This document shows, one piece after another, positions 41,901 to 51,067 of a stretch of 64,000 nt of DNA. A program made the translations under genes and the position numbers. Origin of the DNA: Acanthaster planci (taxonomy: Eukaryota; Echinodermata; Asteroidea; Valvatida; Acanthasteridae); contig NW_019091384.1 in assembly GCF_001949145.1 (NCBI RefSeq), forward strand, positions 829,214 to 893,213, written 5' to 3'. Below the pieces are notes generated by a model. That model was given only the letters and a program-made list of their open reading frames with translations, searched no databases and was not told the origin of the DNA. Numbering within the stretch: position 1 is the stretch's first letter; every line of letters starts with the position of its first letter.

Positions 41901-44781
41901 AAGTGGAAGACAATGACCAAAGTTATGAGCGATGCAACATAAGACGTAAAATGTAACATCGGACAAGGTCACTGTCTCATTCTTTAATGATATCTCCTGT
42001 CTCTTTTTTTTTCGTGAACTTGTCCCTAGTCAGAGGCTTCTTAGTGGCCACTTGGCAATAGATAATTTTACAAGGTCCTGTAAGCCTCATGCACCTCACA
42101 AAATTTCAAATTTATGATTCAGCTATGACCCAATAATTGAACAGATGATTTTCGAAAGAGCTCAAGGTAGGCCTAAAAGTAAGGGATATATGTAAATTAA
42201 AATGAATATTAAATAGTAATTCTTGGTTCATAAAAAATCCCTCTCAATTAAATTGCATTATCTGACACAGTGGGAAAGTTGTGATATTACAAAACCAACC
42301 TGCTGGTCAAGGCCAATGCCCCTGTGCAGCACCGAGGGAAACCCCTGATTTGATGTCTTGGGCAGAAATCTAGTAGTTGGAGCTGCATCACGTTCCTAAT
42401 AATAGAAAAAGCTGACTAAATTTGTTATTAATAAACAGAAGGAGAAAACGAAAAGTCTAGCATTCAATACCCCATGCCAAACTGGAGCATTCAATCTTAA
42501 TCCCAACAGTCCTCAATCCTTCACCTGTTGGAGGACTGAGGACTGTTAGGGTTAATGTATAATGTTGCACAGGAGTTTTGCTTGTATACAGTATACTCAA
42601 GAAAACCCCTGGACAGCCAAACCTCATTAATAAGGTCCTCTGGACCTGGAAAATTACGTTGTTATAAAAGGAACTTGGTATTATCAGCAGTGAACATAAT
42701 GAAGAACAAAAGATTGAGACCTAACAATGTCTTTGTTATAAGCAGAATTCTGCATTAACAGAGGTTCATTAACAAGGTTTGACTGTATTTAGCAAAAGTA
42801 CTGTACCAGCTATTGATTGCATCAGTCGACATCTGTATATCATACATTATGACAATGCCTCTCAGCTCAGTGGTGGAAACTTTTCTGAATTTACTCACAT
42901 CATACATTGTGCATTGACCCACCAACATGTAAATACTGGTGGCTAAGCGGTTGATGTTTTTGTGACTTCAGACAGAGAGTCGGTGGTTTGAATCCAGCTG
43001 GTGGCTTTATGTTGTGGCCTTTGTCAATCAGGAGTGTAAATGGGTACCAGCATTAATGGGGAAGCAACCTGTGATGAGTTGACATCCCATCCGGGGTGGG
43101 GGGGGGCAAATACAAATATTCTCAGAGACCAGAGATAAACACCGGCCTGGAGGCCACATGGCTCCGAACAGATTTGCTTTTCTTGCTTGCGGTAACCCAA
43201 CTGCACATTCCTTGTACACTTAAATTCTGTGTTTCGTAGTAGAAAGAGAATTTGAAAGGCCCATATCTGCCAAGAATACTGGCACACCTGTATCAGTTGC
43301 AGCAAAGTTGGAGTAGAGTTAATGACAAAAGGTTACATACATGCAGGTCAAAAATTGAACATATCGTGGGCTACTTACCATAATTTTAGCTAGGACAGAT
43401 GTTATGTGCGTGTCTCGTTCTGTAACAAAAGACAACACGGTCAGGGTAATGCATACCAGCTGGTTTTTGTCTTAAAGTTTTTCATCCCTGAAAAACATCT
43501 GTTGTATGGTGTATTGTCTTGTCTTAGGCAGCTGATGTTGTGGTGCCATTTCCTTCCAAAGGCCCCTCTGAGCTTATGATGATTCAAGCCCATTGATTCT
43601 TCTGTGACAATGCCACTCCACATTGCCAAATTCTCTTTTTTATTTGTCTGATATGCTCCAAAATCTTCACATACTTTCCATGGCCTCTTCTGGGTCATCT
43701 TCATCCTCGTCTAGGTCAAAGGTCACTCTCTGTTCACTGCCAGTCTGAAATAAAATCACTGTAGTTTACTTCTCCGAAACTGTTTGAATCTACTGAAGTT
43801 TCCATAGTTATAGTGTAAATTCCATTATGGCACAACATTAAAGGATGAGATCTAAGCTTTTGTGTAATCACTTTCACTTTTGGATCATTGATTCACTGAT
43901 CACAAGTTTGCTGCAAAAGTGATTTGAACAATGAGGCATTTTGGCTTGGACAGTGATGGCAAACTCCCAAGATATATTTCTTGGGAGGTTTTGAGAATTC
44001 CTGAAAGTGAAAGCAGATTTAACAATGCAGCCACAGAAACATAAAAATGAAAAACAAATAAACAGTGGGATCATTACCAGCTGGCCGAATGCCTACCATG
44101 ACTTTGCAAAGTCATCTTTATCTACAAAGACACACAAATGGTGGTGCATTGTTATGAACCATTCCTGGTAAAATACTTACACATTAGTTTGGAAAAGCTT
44201 TTTATATAGATGCCAAAGAGATTATAAACAGTTTTCTCAACAGTGCAAACTGCCTGTAACTACATGTATCTTACCACTGTTGTCTGTTGCTCTTTGAATC
44301 TGGATTTTTTCTTTTGAGGAAAACCTGCAGATTCAAATGTTGTGGACGCCACAGGTAACCCTGGAAAATAGAATAATAGTCGTCAGCATGACAATCAAAA
44401 TTTCTCAAACAAACTTAAAGCAAACAAATTGTCAGCTTGAAAAATCAGCAGCCTTTTCCCTTTTCCTACGGGCTCCAACTGCACACCATTATCTGTCATT
44501 TCTTAATAGATGAACACTTTTAAAGGTTTCCTAATTTATGTTGTTGACCTTGCAAATACAGAACACAGAAAAAGACTAGGAGCAGTCTCACCTGCAAGTT
44601 GCACGACATCTTTCTTGACTTCAATCGTCTTATCTTCTGGGGCTCTCCCTTCAGCTGATGGTTTCCGTTTGTCAGGCCGTTTCACCACCCTGGCAGCAGA
44701 TGACTGCTGTTGAGCCAGGAATTCCTCTTGCTGCCTCAGCAAGTCTTCCTCCGTCTCGCCTGGCTTGGGACGTCTGATCAT
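23951..44781 (-). CDS. RPAP1: RNA polymerase II-associated protein 1 (27 coding exons, 1450 aa)
   Basis: RPAP1 is an assembly and transport factor for RNA polymerase II, working with GPN GTPases and other RPAPs. Exons in transcript order: 44592-44781, 44275-44360, 43675-43744, 43379-43419, 42300-42395, 41587-41896, 40006-40272, 39155-39363, 36779-36880, 36237-36404, 35623-35784, 34507-34714, 33851-33948, 32315-32472, 31899-32099, 31014-31233, 30366-30445, 29953-30148, 29165-29356, 28573-28715, 28133-28339, 27713-27838, 27025-27188, 26223-26355, 25636-25801, 24772-25008, 23951-24073. All introns are GT-AG, phases agree and the total is 4353 nt. The start MIRRPKPGETEEDLL matches the human N terminus MLSRPKPGE. 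The RPAP1_N core has DPSLVSF at residue 265; the RPAP1_C core has LHHHGEEQE ending at 423, then GYSLEELF. Also conserved are EAVSFGDPLFAHFVLLPMQQ and the C-terminal GFNLYPSIPPER. The human protein is 1393 aa. Exon 19's acceptor is the least certain. Confidence 0.96.
29450..29843. mobile_element. MITE-like element with two nested inverted repeats
   Basis: The ends form a perfect 22-bp inverted repeat, GACCTTTCCCATGAAATATG plus CA, and its complement ends at 29843. Further in, a second perfect pair of 16 bp (TACCACTGGTTGGCAA) occurs in the same relation. The element lies in RPAP1 intron 18. No coding capacity is seen and no clear target duplication was found, so the superfamily is unassigned. 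Confidence 0.8.
33018..33202. mobile_element. GC-rich palindromic MITE, possible 5-bp target duplication
   Basis: The left arm (with GGCGCCATTTAAGAAAGCG then ATACGCCTG) is complementary to the right arm, which read in reverse gives GGCGCCATTTGAGCAAGCG then ATACGCCTG. GTAAT flanks both sides (33013-33017 and 33203-33207) and may be the target duplication. A second inverted pair built on GGCGCAGGC / GCCTGCGCC lies inside. It sits in RPAP1 intron 13 and is far more GC-rich than its surroundings. Confidence 0.75.
33503..33800. repeat. 59-bp minisatellite, about 5 copies, beside RPAP1 exon 13
   Basis: The word GTAACRGTGAT recurs every 59 bp (anchors at 33506, 33565, 33624, 33683 and 33742), each copy followed by CATACACTGGTTTGT. 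The array begins only about 50 bp downstream of the exon 13 donor in the transcript direction. Unlike the intron 6 array, I do not see the exon junction itself repeated. Confidence 0.95.
34842..35079. mobile_element. MITE with TGTGACCCACCATCCCA termini
   Basis: Left end TGTGACCCACCATCCCA, followed by CAGGCTGAAGT, is mirrored at the right end, which reads TGTGACCCACCATCCCA then CAGGCTGAAGT on the minus strand. The flanks are TATA-like on both sides, which could be a TA or TATA target duplication. It lies in RPAP1 intron 11 and accounts for part of a misleading 252-aa minus-strand frame that fuses it with exon 12. Confidence 0.85.
38410..39089. mobile_element. Palindromic tRNA-like (SINE-like) element with 12-bp target duplication
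   Basis: Both sides carry the 12-bp direct repeat ATCTTGTAACAT (38398-38409 and 39090-39101), so the insertion boundaries are well defined. Inside, about 70 bp at each end are inverted copies of each other (TAATTTTGGATTTTTGCC at the left; the same read from 39057 leftward at the right), with ATACTCAGTGTTTGCCC in both arms. About 32 bp at the right (CATCTCCCCGG to CCATCCTTGG) lie outside the palindrome but are shared with the copy at 46142-46485, so they belong to the element. The centre has a B-box-like segment. A duplication of this length is typical of LINE-driven insertion. A second, TA-flanked element is nested inside. Located in RPAP1 intron 8. Confidence 0.8.
38540..38986. mobile_element. 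Nested Tc1/mariner-pogo-like nonautonomous element
   Basis: The left end CAGTGAAACGTTGC and right end (minus strand) CTGTGGAACGCCGC are similar inverted termini, each flanked by TA. Both ends continue into GCTATA-ACGAAC-type sequence (CCGCTATACCGAAC; CCGCTATAACGAAC on the minus strand), a style common in pogo/Tigger-like elements. No transposase frame is present. It interrupts the palindromic element at 38410-39089, so it inserted later. Confidence 0.75.
40469..40975. mobile_element. piggyBac-like nonautonomous element (TTAA target duplication)
   Basis: TTAA lies immediately outside both ends (40465-40468 and 40976-40979). The termini CCACTTCGTGCCGGGG and, on the minus strand, CCACTACCAGCGGGGG are imperfect inverted repeats beginning CC, as in piggyBac elements. 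It is 507 bp with no coding capacity, in RPAP1 intron 6. The window's only ambiguous base (40594) falls inside it. Confidence 0.7.
41066..41319. mobile_element. 254-bp MITE, copy 1 (4-bp target duplication ATCT)
   Basis: The termini GGGTCACTGCACGAGGTTGG and, on the minus strand, GGGTCATTCCATGAGGTTGG are inverted repeats of about 36 bp that continue into GGGCRCAAYTTGTGA. ATCT flanks both ends (41062-41065 and 41320-41323). The interior is the reverse complement of the copy at 60119-60372, which has exactly the same length. The roughly 60-aa frames in the two copies resemble each other only because the DNA is homologous. Confidence 0.9.
41444..41602. repeat. 26-bp minisatellite that multiplies the RPAP1 exon 6 splice donor
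   Basis: The unit ATCTGCTTACCAAGTATTGC, followed by TTTATC, is repeated six times. On the RPAP1 (minus) strand each unit contains the end of exon 6 (AAAGCAATACTTG) followed by the donor GTAAGCAGATG. Donor-competent positions give exon ends at 41587, 41561, 41535, 41509, 41483 and 41457, spaced exactly 26 bp. Use of 41587 gives the conserved joint L-DPSLV with exon 7. See the findings for the effect of the others. Confidence 0.97.
42497..42555. repeat. 59-nt hairpin with TTAA ends
   Basis: The arm TTAATCCCAACAGTCCTCAA then TCCT pairs with the reverse arm, which reads TTAACCCTAACAGTCCTCAG then TCCT on the minus strand; about 20 of 24 positions match. The loop is about 11 nt. TTAA lies at both tips. 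It is in RPAP1 intron 4, and may be a tiny MITE or a solo fold. Confidence 0.75.
42614..42785. mobile_element. Degenerate pogo/Tigger-like MITE
   Basis: The left terminus CAGCCAAACCTCATTAATAA and right terminus (minus strand) CAGTCAAACCTTGTTAATGA are about 75% alike and continue with CCTCTG on both sides. TA follows the right end; the left flank is degenerate. No coding capacity. It sits in RPAP1 intron 4. Confidence 0.6.
42934..43180 (+). mobile_element. tRNA-derived SINE
   Basis: A tRNA-like head contains an A box-like TGGCTAAGCGGT and, about 45 bp on, a B box-like GGTTTGAATCC, one change from the GGTTCGANTCC consensus. It is followed by a unique body (GTAAATGGGTACCAGCATTA, later GATAAACACCGGCC) and a G-rich stretch near 43095. 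The body resembles SINEs seen in other marine deuterostomes, but that is from memory. Boundaries and target duplication were not determined. Located in RPAP1 intron 4. Confidence 0.65.
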
Positions 44782-46141
44782 GGCTAGTGTGGTTCAGTAG
44801 CTGGGTGTTAACGACATTAACATCACTGTGGATACATCAGAAAATGTTCCCTTTGCCTGCACTTTTCAGGGCAGTTTAAGTTTATGTGACAACTATGGTT
44901 CATCACAATTCAAGCAACGTATTAAACTTTGATGGATAAATGGATGGATTGATTCCGTTGACAAGTTGACACCAGACCCACAGAGACGGTTACCCCTAGA
45001 ACTAACAACACGTACAGGGTTCATCGACCTGCATCTTCAACCAATAAGCCCCATTGTCTTAAGAGTAAGGGATGGTTATAGCACTGTTTAATTTCAACTT
45101 TTTAAAAGTTTAATAGCCTTTTTTACTGGAGGGAATAAACCAGATATCATAAGGGGCATTCACCCTCACCCAAACTCTTCAAACAGCTTCTGAGGAAAAA
45201 TTGGACACAGCTCGACGAAGTTCCGTCAAGAAATTCCTGTCAGTATATTGAGGCAGTAGAAATATATGTAGCATCATGGAGCAGTGTGGATGTTTTCACC
45301 TACAATCTACGCCTTGCTTCATGCATGTTAGGGCCAAAACACAACAAATGGTCTAATGCAACACCCTGACACAATGCATCCTCCACAATGAAGCACAAGT
45401 TTTGACATTCAGGCTTTGTCCTCCAAAACCACTCTGAGGTTTTGGGGAGGATCAAGGAAGGTGAGAGATAGCTTAATTCTCGCAGTCAGAGGTTGGAAAT
45501 ATTCATAGCGCATAAGTAGTGAAATTTCAGGCACATTTGATGTAAAGGTTAAAAGTTTAGTCAATAATTCAAATCTTCCCCAGAGACCGCAACACTGCAT
45601 GTATCTTTGCCCCTTTGAGTTTTGAGTGTGAAATATGGAATAGCAACCAATTGACCAATCAGAGACAAGAATCAAGACTCACTCAGTGACATCATCCCGA
45701 CCGCGAAAATGCTGTCTTGGGGTGATTTGTTCCATTTTGTCAAAATGCTAACGTTTCTAGCAATGATTTTGTTAAGCCCCAACTGCAGCATCTGTCCCAA
45801 CTAGGTCATTCTATAAATTTTGGGTCCGACATGTAACATTTTCCTGTCCCTGTTACACCTAAAATGTATACTTTGACAAGGGAAATACATGTACATGTAT
45901 CACTGAAATCGATTTCAAACTGCTTTTAACTGCTCAGCTGAAAAGTGAAAAAGCCACCATTGCACAACACAAATTGCATACCACGCATCATGAAGCAATT
46001 TTTAATGGAATTTTGTCACATGGTGTGCTTTTAATATAGGCAACATCGGTTGCAAATCATATCCAAAACTACATTTTAAGTAACATTTGAGGTGTTACTA
46101 TGCCCAATCTATACTTGTTATATACAAAGAAATAGACAACT

Positions 46142-46485
46142 TATTTTGGATTTTTTGCCTTGCCCGACGTGTATTATAACAGTGTATACTCAGTATTTGC
46201 CACAAAAGGCTTGTGAAAAAATTCCACAAGTGTACTCGGATGGGACTTGAACCCACGACTTCCTGCTTGCTAGTTCAGATGTCTTAACAACTCGACCACT
46301 GAGCTTGCACTAGTAGTAGTAAGCAGAAAGTCGGGGGTTCGAGTCCCACCCGAGTACGCTTGTGGGTTTTTTCACAAGCCTTTGGGGGGCATAACTGAGT
46401 GTACAGTGTAAAAATACACGTCGGGCTGGGCAGAAAAATCCTAAATTAATTAACATCTCCCCGGGGCAAATCCATCCTTGGAAAA
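46142..46485. mobile_element. Palindromic tRNA-like element, second copy
   Basis: This is homologous to the element at 38410-39089, with the same outer sequence (TTTTGGATTTTTTGCCTTGC and the inverted partner) and the same right extension ending CATCCTTGG. The arms are about 140 bp each. The left arm on the minus strand carries an A box-like TGGTCGAGTTGTTAAGAC and a B box-like GGTTCAAGTCC. The right arm on the plus strand has a perfect B box, GGTTCGAGTCC, at 46336-46346. It looks like a tRNA-derived unit facing a partial inverted copy of itself. No target duplication was found here. Confidence 0.8.
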
Positions 46486-47344
46486 AGCCAATTGCAAAGA
46501 AGAAGAAGATGGAGATGGGAACCTTACATTTATTATGATCCCACAACACACAGGGAATGACTTCATTTGTTTCGCCAGAACTTTTTCTACCCCAATTTTA
46601 AATGCAGCAACAACTTTGACATTCATCTTTTTACTTATTGGTACACGTATATTTAAATTGGTGTTTGCAGTAAGGAATGATAAATATGCGGGTATTGCAA
46701 GTTTCATTTTCTTGGTTGACTTATTCTTCTACAGATGTCTGGAACAATCAGTAAAATGTCCCCTTTCTGAGTTTTAATTCCGTAAAGTTATAACCATCTC
46801 ATTAGACCTGAACTATGTCATCCAAAATTAATGTTACAAATTCTAAATATCCCTTGCAAAATTCTTTATGTTGTATAAAAAAAAGCACAAAAAATGAGAC
46901 ATTAATGCAGATGTAATTGTTAGCTATTAATTGCCCCGGAGGGTGAAAGTACGATTGATTACAAGTCTACTGTGATGGACATTTTGGGCGCGGATTACAC
47001 AAGCAGAAAGTTTTTCAGCACAGAAGCCCTTATTTTGATTCCCCAAAAAATGGACACTTTCACGGTTAAAATGTGTCTTTACACACCTACATTCAGGCCG
47101 CTACATTCAGAGCTGAGCGCATAGTTTCACTACTATTTTTAGGGGTATCTTCGGGAAAAGTCGAATAAGAAAGTTCATAAAATTGAAATGAAAAGTGATC
47201 GATCTGGCCATAATCTATAATTTCCGGTGAAAAAAAATAATCTTGGATTTCCAGCAAAAAAAATGAAGGCCAACCTTTTCGCAAGATTCAAGAATTGGCA
47301 CTATTCAGTCTACGGGTGCGTATTTGGTGTAGTGCAACCATAAG

Positions 47345-47445
47345 ACTGAGTGGGTCCGAGCTGACTCGAGGTGGGTCCGAGTTGGCGTGGGTCCGAGTTG
47401 GTCCGGGGTTCGAGTTGGCATGGGTCCGAGTTGACCTGATCCCGA
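47345..47445 (+). repeat. Short array of 16-bp units, GGGTCCGAGTTGG type
   Basis: About five imperfect units of TGGGTCCGAGTTGGCR occur in a row, one reading GGGGTTCGAGTTGG. The array ends with GAGTTGACCTGATCCCGAT, nearly the same as the end of the larger array at 50828-51067 (AAGTTGACCTGTTCCCGCT), so the two are probably members of one family. Confidence 0.85.
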
Positions 47446-48158
47446 TCAGTCGAACATAACTTTATAAGCCTACCTGGCGAGTATGAGTCAGTCAGAACTT
47501 TATCAAAACACCAGGGATTCAGTCAGCATATTCTCGAAGAGCAGGCATTCACAGTAATTTGCATGGGCGACAGTGCAACCTGTTCTAGAGAGTAAAGCTG
47601 ATGACACCGATCCCTGTCGTTGTCACTTGCATGGCTTGTCAAAGCATGGTCAAAGTCACTTGTGTCATCAGTCTAGCACGCGCACGCACATCATGCACAT
47701 TGCCAAAAATAAACCAGGTGAGGGCGCTGTCGATTCTGATCAGTTAACTGTAGAGGGCGCTATTTACTCTTGTTGTCTGGCAACCCAAACAAGTACGTCG
47801 AGTTCGAGTTGGGAGTTTGAGGTAGATTTTCTTTCAGTTTTACATGGTTTACGTATTCACTCTGAAGTCAGACTTATTATTGAAATTGTTGGGCACAGAA
47901 AAAGGAAATGCAAGGCTCCTCTGGAACTGTGCAAATGACTGAATTCACTCAGACTGTCCAACTCCTAGCCCTAGTGTGGCACGGACTCTCACTCCCAATC
48001 CATCCTTAGCCGCACATCAGTATACGCAATTTCGTGTCGGCGTACTGAACATTTTCGGCGCACTCACTTATCATCTTGGGCGCAATTTCTTTTGCACACG
48101 GACATGATCTTTGACCTTTCTGCTTTCTTAAAACCATTTATTTAATGATTTCACTCAC

Positions 48159-48262
48159 GTTATTCAGATATTTTCCAGTCTTTTTGCCTTTATCTATTCA
48201 ATCTAACAGGCTCACTCTCTCAGTCGCCATCTTTAGAATAAGGTCGTTGAACATTACGTCAC
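48159..48262 (-). promoter_or_regulatory. Candidate RPAP1 core promoter and noncoding exon 1
   Basis: On the minus strand a CRE/ATF site TGACGTAA (48254-48261) is followed about 20 bp later by AAGATGGCG (48225-48233), a YY1-type element often found just downstream of housekeeping transcription starts. A strong donor, GTGAGTGA, follows the base at 48159, giving a noncoding exon of about 80 nt. It would splice to the acceptor ahead of 44800. The ATG inside the YY1 motif opens a 10-codon upstream frame. Assignment to RPAP1 is by position and orientation only. Confidence 0.45.
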
Positions 48263-48270
48263 TTGACCCC

Positions 48271-48412
48271 TCATCGTCTTGACGGCTGCTCCATGTCAAG
48301 CCATATGTAATACACGGACTGAGCAATAAGATACTACATGTACCAATGGGCTCTTCCAAAACTTTGGCAGCAGTTTAGATGTCTTGACATGGAACAGCCA
48401 TCGAGACGATGA
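48271..48412. repeat. 30-bp inverted repeat next to the candidate promoter
   Basis: The left arm 48271-48300 (TCATCGTCTTGACGGCTGCT then CCATGTCAAG) and the right arm 48383-48412 are complementary at about 27 of 30 positions, with an 82-bp loop. It begins about 10 bp upstream of the CRE-like site. Probably a small palindromic element. Confidence 0.85.
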
Positions 48413-49847
48413 CACATTGACTTGGATAATGTTGAGACATTTCCCACAGACTTTGGCCAACAATAGTTGGGCCAGCCCAACTGCAGCACTACAGTTGGGA
48501 CTGTCCCAACTACAGTTGGGACTTATGGTATAGTTGGGATGTAACATCGCTACCACATTTTGCACAATGAGTTTGAGTTATTGCACAAAGGTACTGAGTT
48601 GGTCACTTAGAAAACATTCAGAACATTTCGGACCAGTCTCCATAGGGTTTGCAGATTTGTGCACAGGGTGTCAAGCAGAGTCAGGCATATGCATATGTAG
48701 ATTTCTTCCTATAATCTGAGTGGTTGGGTGCAAGAAGTCAATCCATACTGTACAATCACTCGATCTTTGCAGGACATGTCAGTCTTAAGTTATGCACAAT
48801 ATGCCAATATTTTGCCGTTCATCCAATTGCTTTCTCTTTCTAATTTGGGGTTGTGGAAGATTGTTTCAAAACAGGTTGAGTTATAATAGGGTTTGTGCAC
48901 AGGGTGTCAAATGATGTCATCTTTCTGCACCTTGCACATGCACAGTCAAACACTGTTTCTTTGGCAGTGGCAGTGCTGCACCTTTTTAAATGGTTTATCA
49001 ATGCATTTTTGGCTGAAATCTTGCATTTCAATTTTCAAGTTGGTGTATATTGCTGTATACAATGCCATAAAATAATGCCTAAATCTGTCGCAGATGCGAC
49101 CAAATTTTTGCCAGTGCAATCATATTTTCACCATACAGTCACCATTTGCGACTTAAGATAGCTCAAAAACTACATAAAAAGTGTACTTTAACAATTTTGA
49201 GTGTGCTTAAACATCAAAAAAGCAATGATTATTTACTCAAAATTAGTTCCGGAAAGGTATAAATGGCAGTGCAAATCGCATCATAAATTTAAAGCTTACT
49301 GTGTGCGCTCTACATGTACTGTCTACGTATATTGCGGTCACACGCACAATCTGCATGGGGTACCGGTACAAGTCAGTGTTGGTTTCAGTCTAAACATACG
49401 TTGTTGATGTACTGTATACGGACACCAGGCATGCCAGGGCCATTTTATAAACCATGACTTGGGCTTTATTTTTTGCTGCTTTTTTGCTGCAATATAAATG
49501 AAGCTTGAAACGAACTCATACCAAAATTAAAGGGTATCACTGTGATTTAGAATGTCAGAAATAGCGCGATTCATGCAGCAGGGTGTCCTGCGACACGCTG
49601 ACACTATGGATGACATGACATCCGTGGCTGAACCCCCTTGACAAGAACCCTGATTTTGTAGATAGACTTTATTGGCGCTCATGTACGTACATATAATGCA
49701 CGTATGTGTGTCGGACCTGGTCATGATTCTACGGTTATGGATGGACGATATAAACACAGGTACATACATTAATACTACACGTGTGTATGTACATTCATGA
49801 ATATTCAGTGCATACTGGCACAGTTCTGTCAAATCTGTGCAGCTTTC
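48413..49847. other. Intergenic stretch between RPAP1 and the 16-bp arrays
   Basis: No gene was recognised. Several short CAGTTGGGA / TCCCAACTG words cluster at about 48465-48540 and form a small palindrome (AGTTGGGACTGTCCCAACT). The remainder is AT-rich, with short open frames only. Confidence 0.5.
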
Positions 49848-49945
49848 GAATCAACTCGTACCTTGGGTGAATCGTACCTTGAATGACTTGCACCTTGGAC
49901 GGCTCGTATAACTCATACCTTGATTTAAGACCACTCATACCTTCA
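49848..49945 (-). repeat. Degenerate 16-bp array, inverted relative to the array at 50828
   Basis: On the plus strand this reads as repeats of AACTCGTACCTTGG and variants (for example at 49853, 49872 and 49912), the reverse complement of the unit CCAAGGTACGAGTT in the array 0.9 kb to the right. About six degenerate units. Confidence 0.8.
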
Positions 49946-50827
49946 TGTTATCAATTTGGTTGTAACTTTCTTGCTCTTCCTTTTCAGTATGTTTAAGATC
50001 AGATCTGACAAACATATCATGGAAAAATCATAAATATCCTGGAGAGATCTCCAGCACCATCATGATTTTCTGCGTGGTGCCTGCCGCAGGCATTTGTGCC
50101 GTCAGTTTACGTGACGGGGCTTTGTCGAACGACCCGACCATTTACCAACTTGACTAATTCATTAACATTTTGGGGGGGGGCTTTACAAAACTTTAAATTC
50201 AGTTTTTTGGGGACTTCAATTTATTCTTATGGCTGTGGGAAACCGTTATTGGACTTTTTCATTTTGTGGGGGAATGATGGCTTTGTTTAATAACTTTTTT
50301 GGGATGTGCTTATTAAAACTTATTATGTCTTGATTTCTTTTGGACATCTTTCTGGTCTCGTTGTTTAATTTTCTTGGGGGGGTGGTTGCCTTCCTTCCTA
50401 AAATTCTTTTTTTTTGACAAGCTACAACTGAAATAAATGAAAGCAAGACATCACTCCATCATCACGGTGGACTGCACGGTGAAGATTCCAAGAACGCAAT
50501 GACGGCTGGCCACGTTGACCAACGTCAGTTGCCTGACTGCGCGTGCACATGCACGATGTCGATGCGTCTCACATTAATGTCACCCCACCGGTGTGTAGAG
50601 AAGGCAGTGTAGCCAAAATGGCAAATTGGGTGATGAACACATGACTAAGAAATCAAATTATTGTTCAAGTTAATTACAATAATAATAAGCTCTGAGAAAG
50701 CTCTGATTTCTGCAAAGGTAGGAGTTGTCTCGTACGCGAAGGTACGAGTTGTCTTTACTATAGGTATGAGTTGTCCAAGGTGCGATTTGGCAAAGGTACA
50801 AGCTGGTACAGTTATGTTGAGTTGACA

Positions 50828-51067
50828 GTTACGAGTTGTCCATGGTACAAGTTATCCAAGGTATGAGTTGTCCATGGTACGAGTTGTCCAAGGTACGAGT
50901 TGTCCATGGTATGAGTTGTCCAAGGTACGAGTTGTTCATGGTACGAGTTGTCCATGGTACGAGGTATCCATGGTACGAGTTGTCCAAGGTACAAGTTGTC
51001 CGTGGTACGAGTTGTCAAAGGTACGAGTTGTTCAAGGTACGAGTTGTCCAAGGTACAAGTTGACCTG
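50828..51067 (+). repeat. 16-bp minisatellite GGTACGAGTTGTCCAW, 15 units
   Basis: Fifteen consecutive 16-bp units could be laid out from 50828, with positions 15-16 mostly AA or AT. Looser copies extend left to about 50713. Because 16 is not a multiple of three, the array is open in several frames on both strands, and the resulting 75-99 aa frames are artefacts. Confidence 0.95.

Larger units (their letters stand above)
44801..48158 (-). other. Probable first (5' UTR) intron of RPAP1
   Basis: The first coding exon probably begins at 44800, because the minus strand reads GTTAACACCCAG just before it, leaving 19 nt of 5' UTR ahead of the ATG. The upstream noncoding exon would end at 48159. The interval holds the palindromic element at 46142-46485 and the GGGTCCGAGTTGG array at 47345-47445. 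No other coding sequence was recognised. The 121-aa plus frame at 47573-47938 shows no family features. Confidence 0.45.

Noticed and set aside
47772-47784. GTTGTCTGGCAAC, an RFX X-box-like site that could regulate the ciliary gene DRC5
   Set aside because: One mismatch to the consensus and about 3.8 kb from the DRC5 start, on the far side of repeat arrays; too weak to call.
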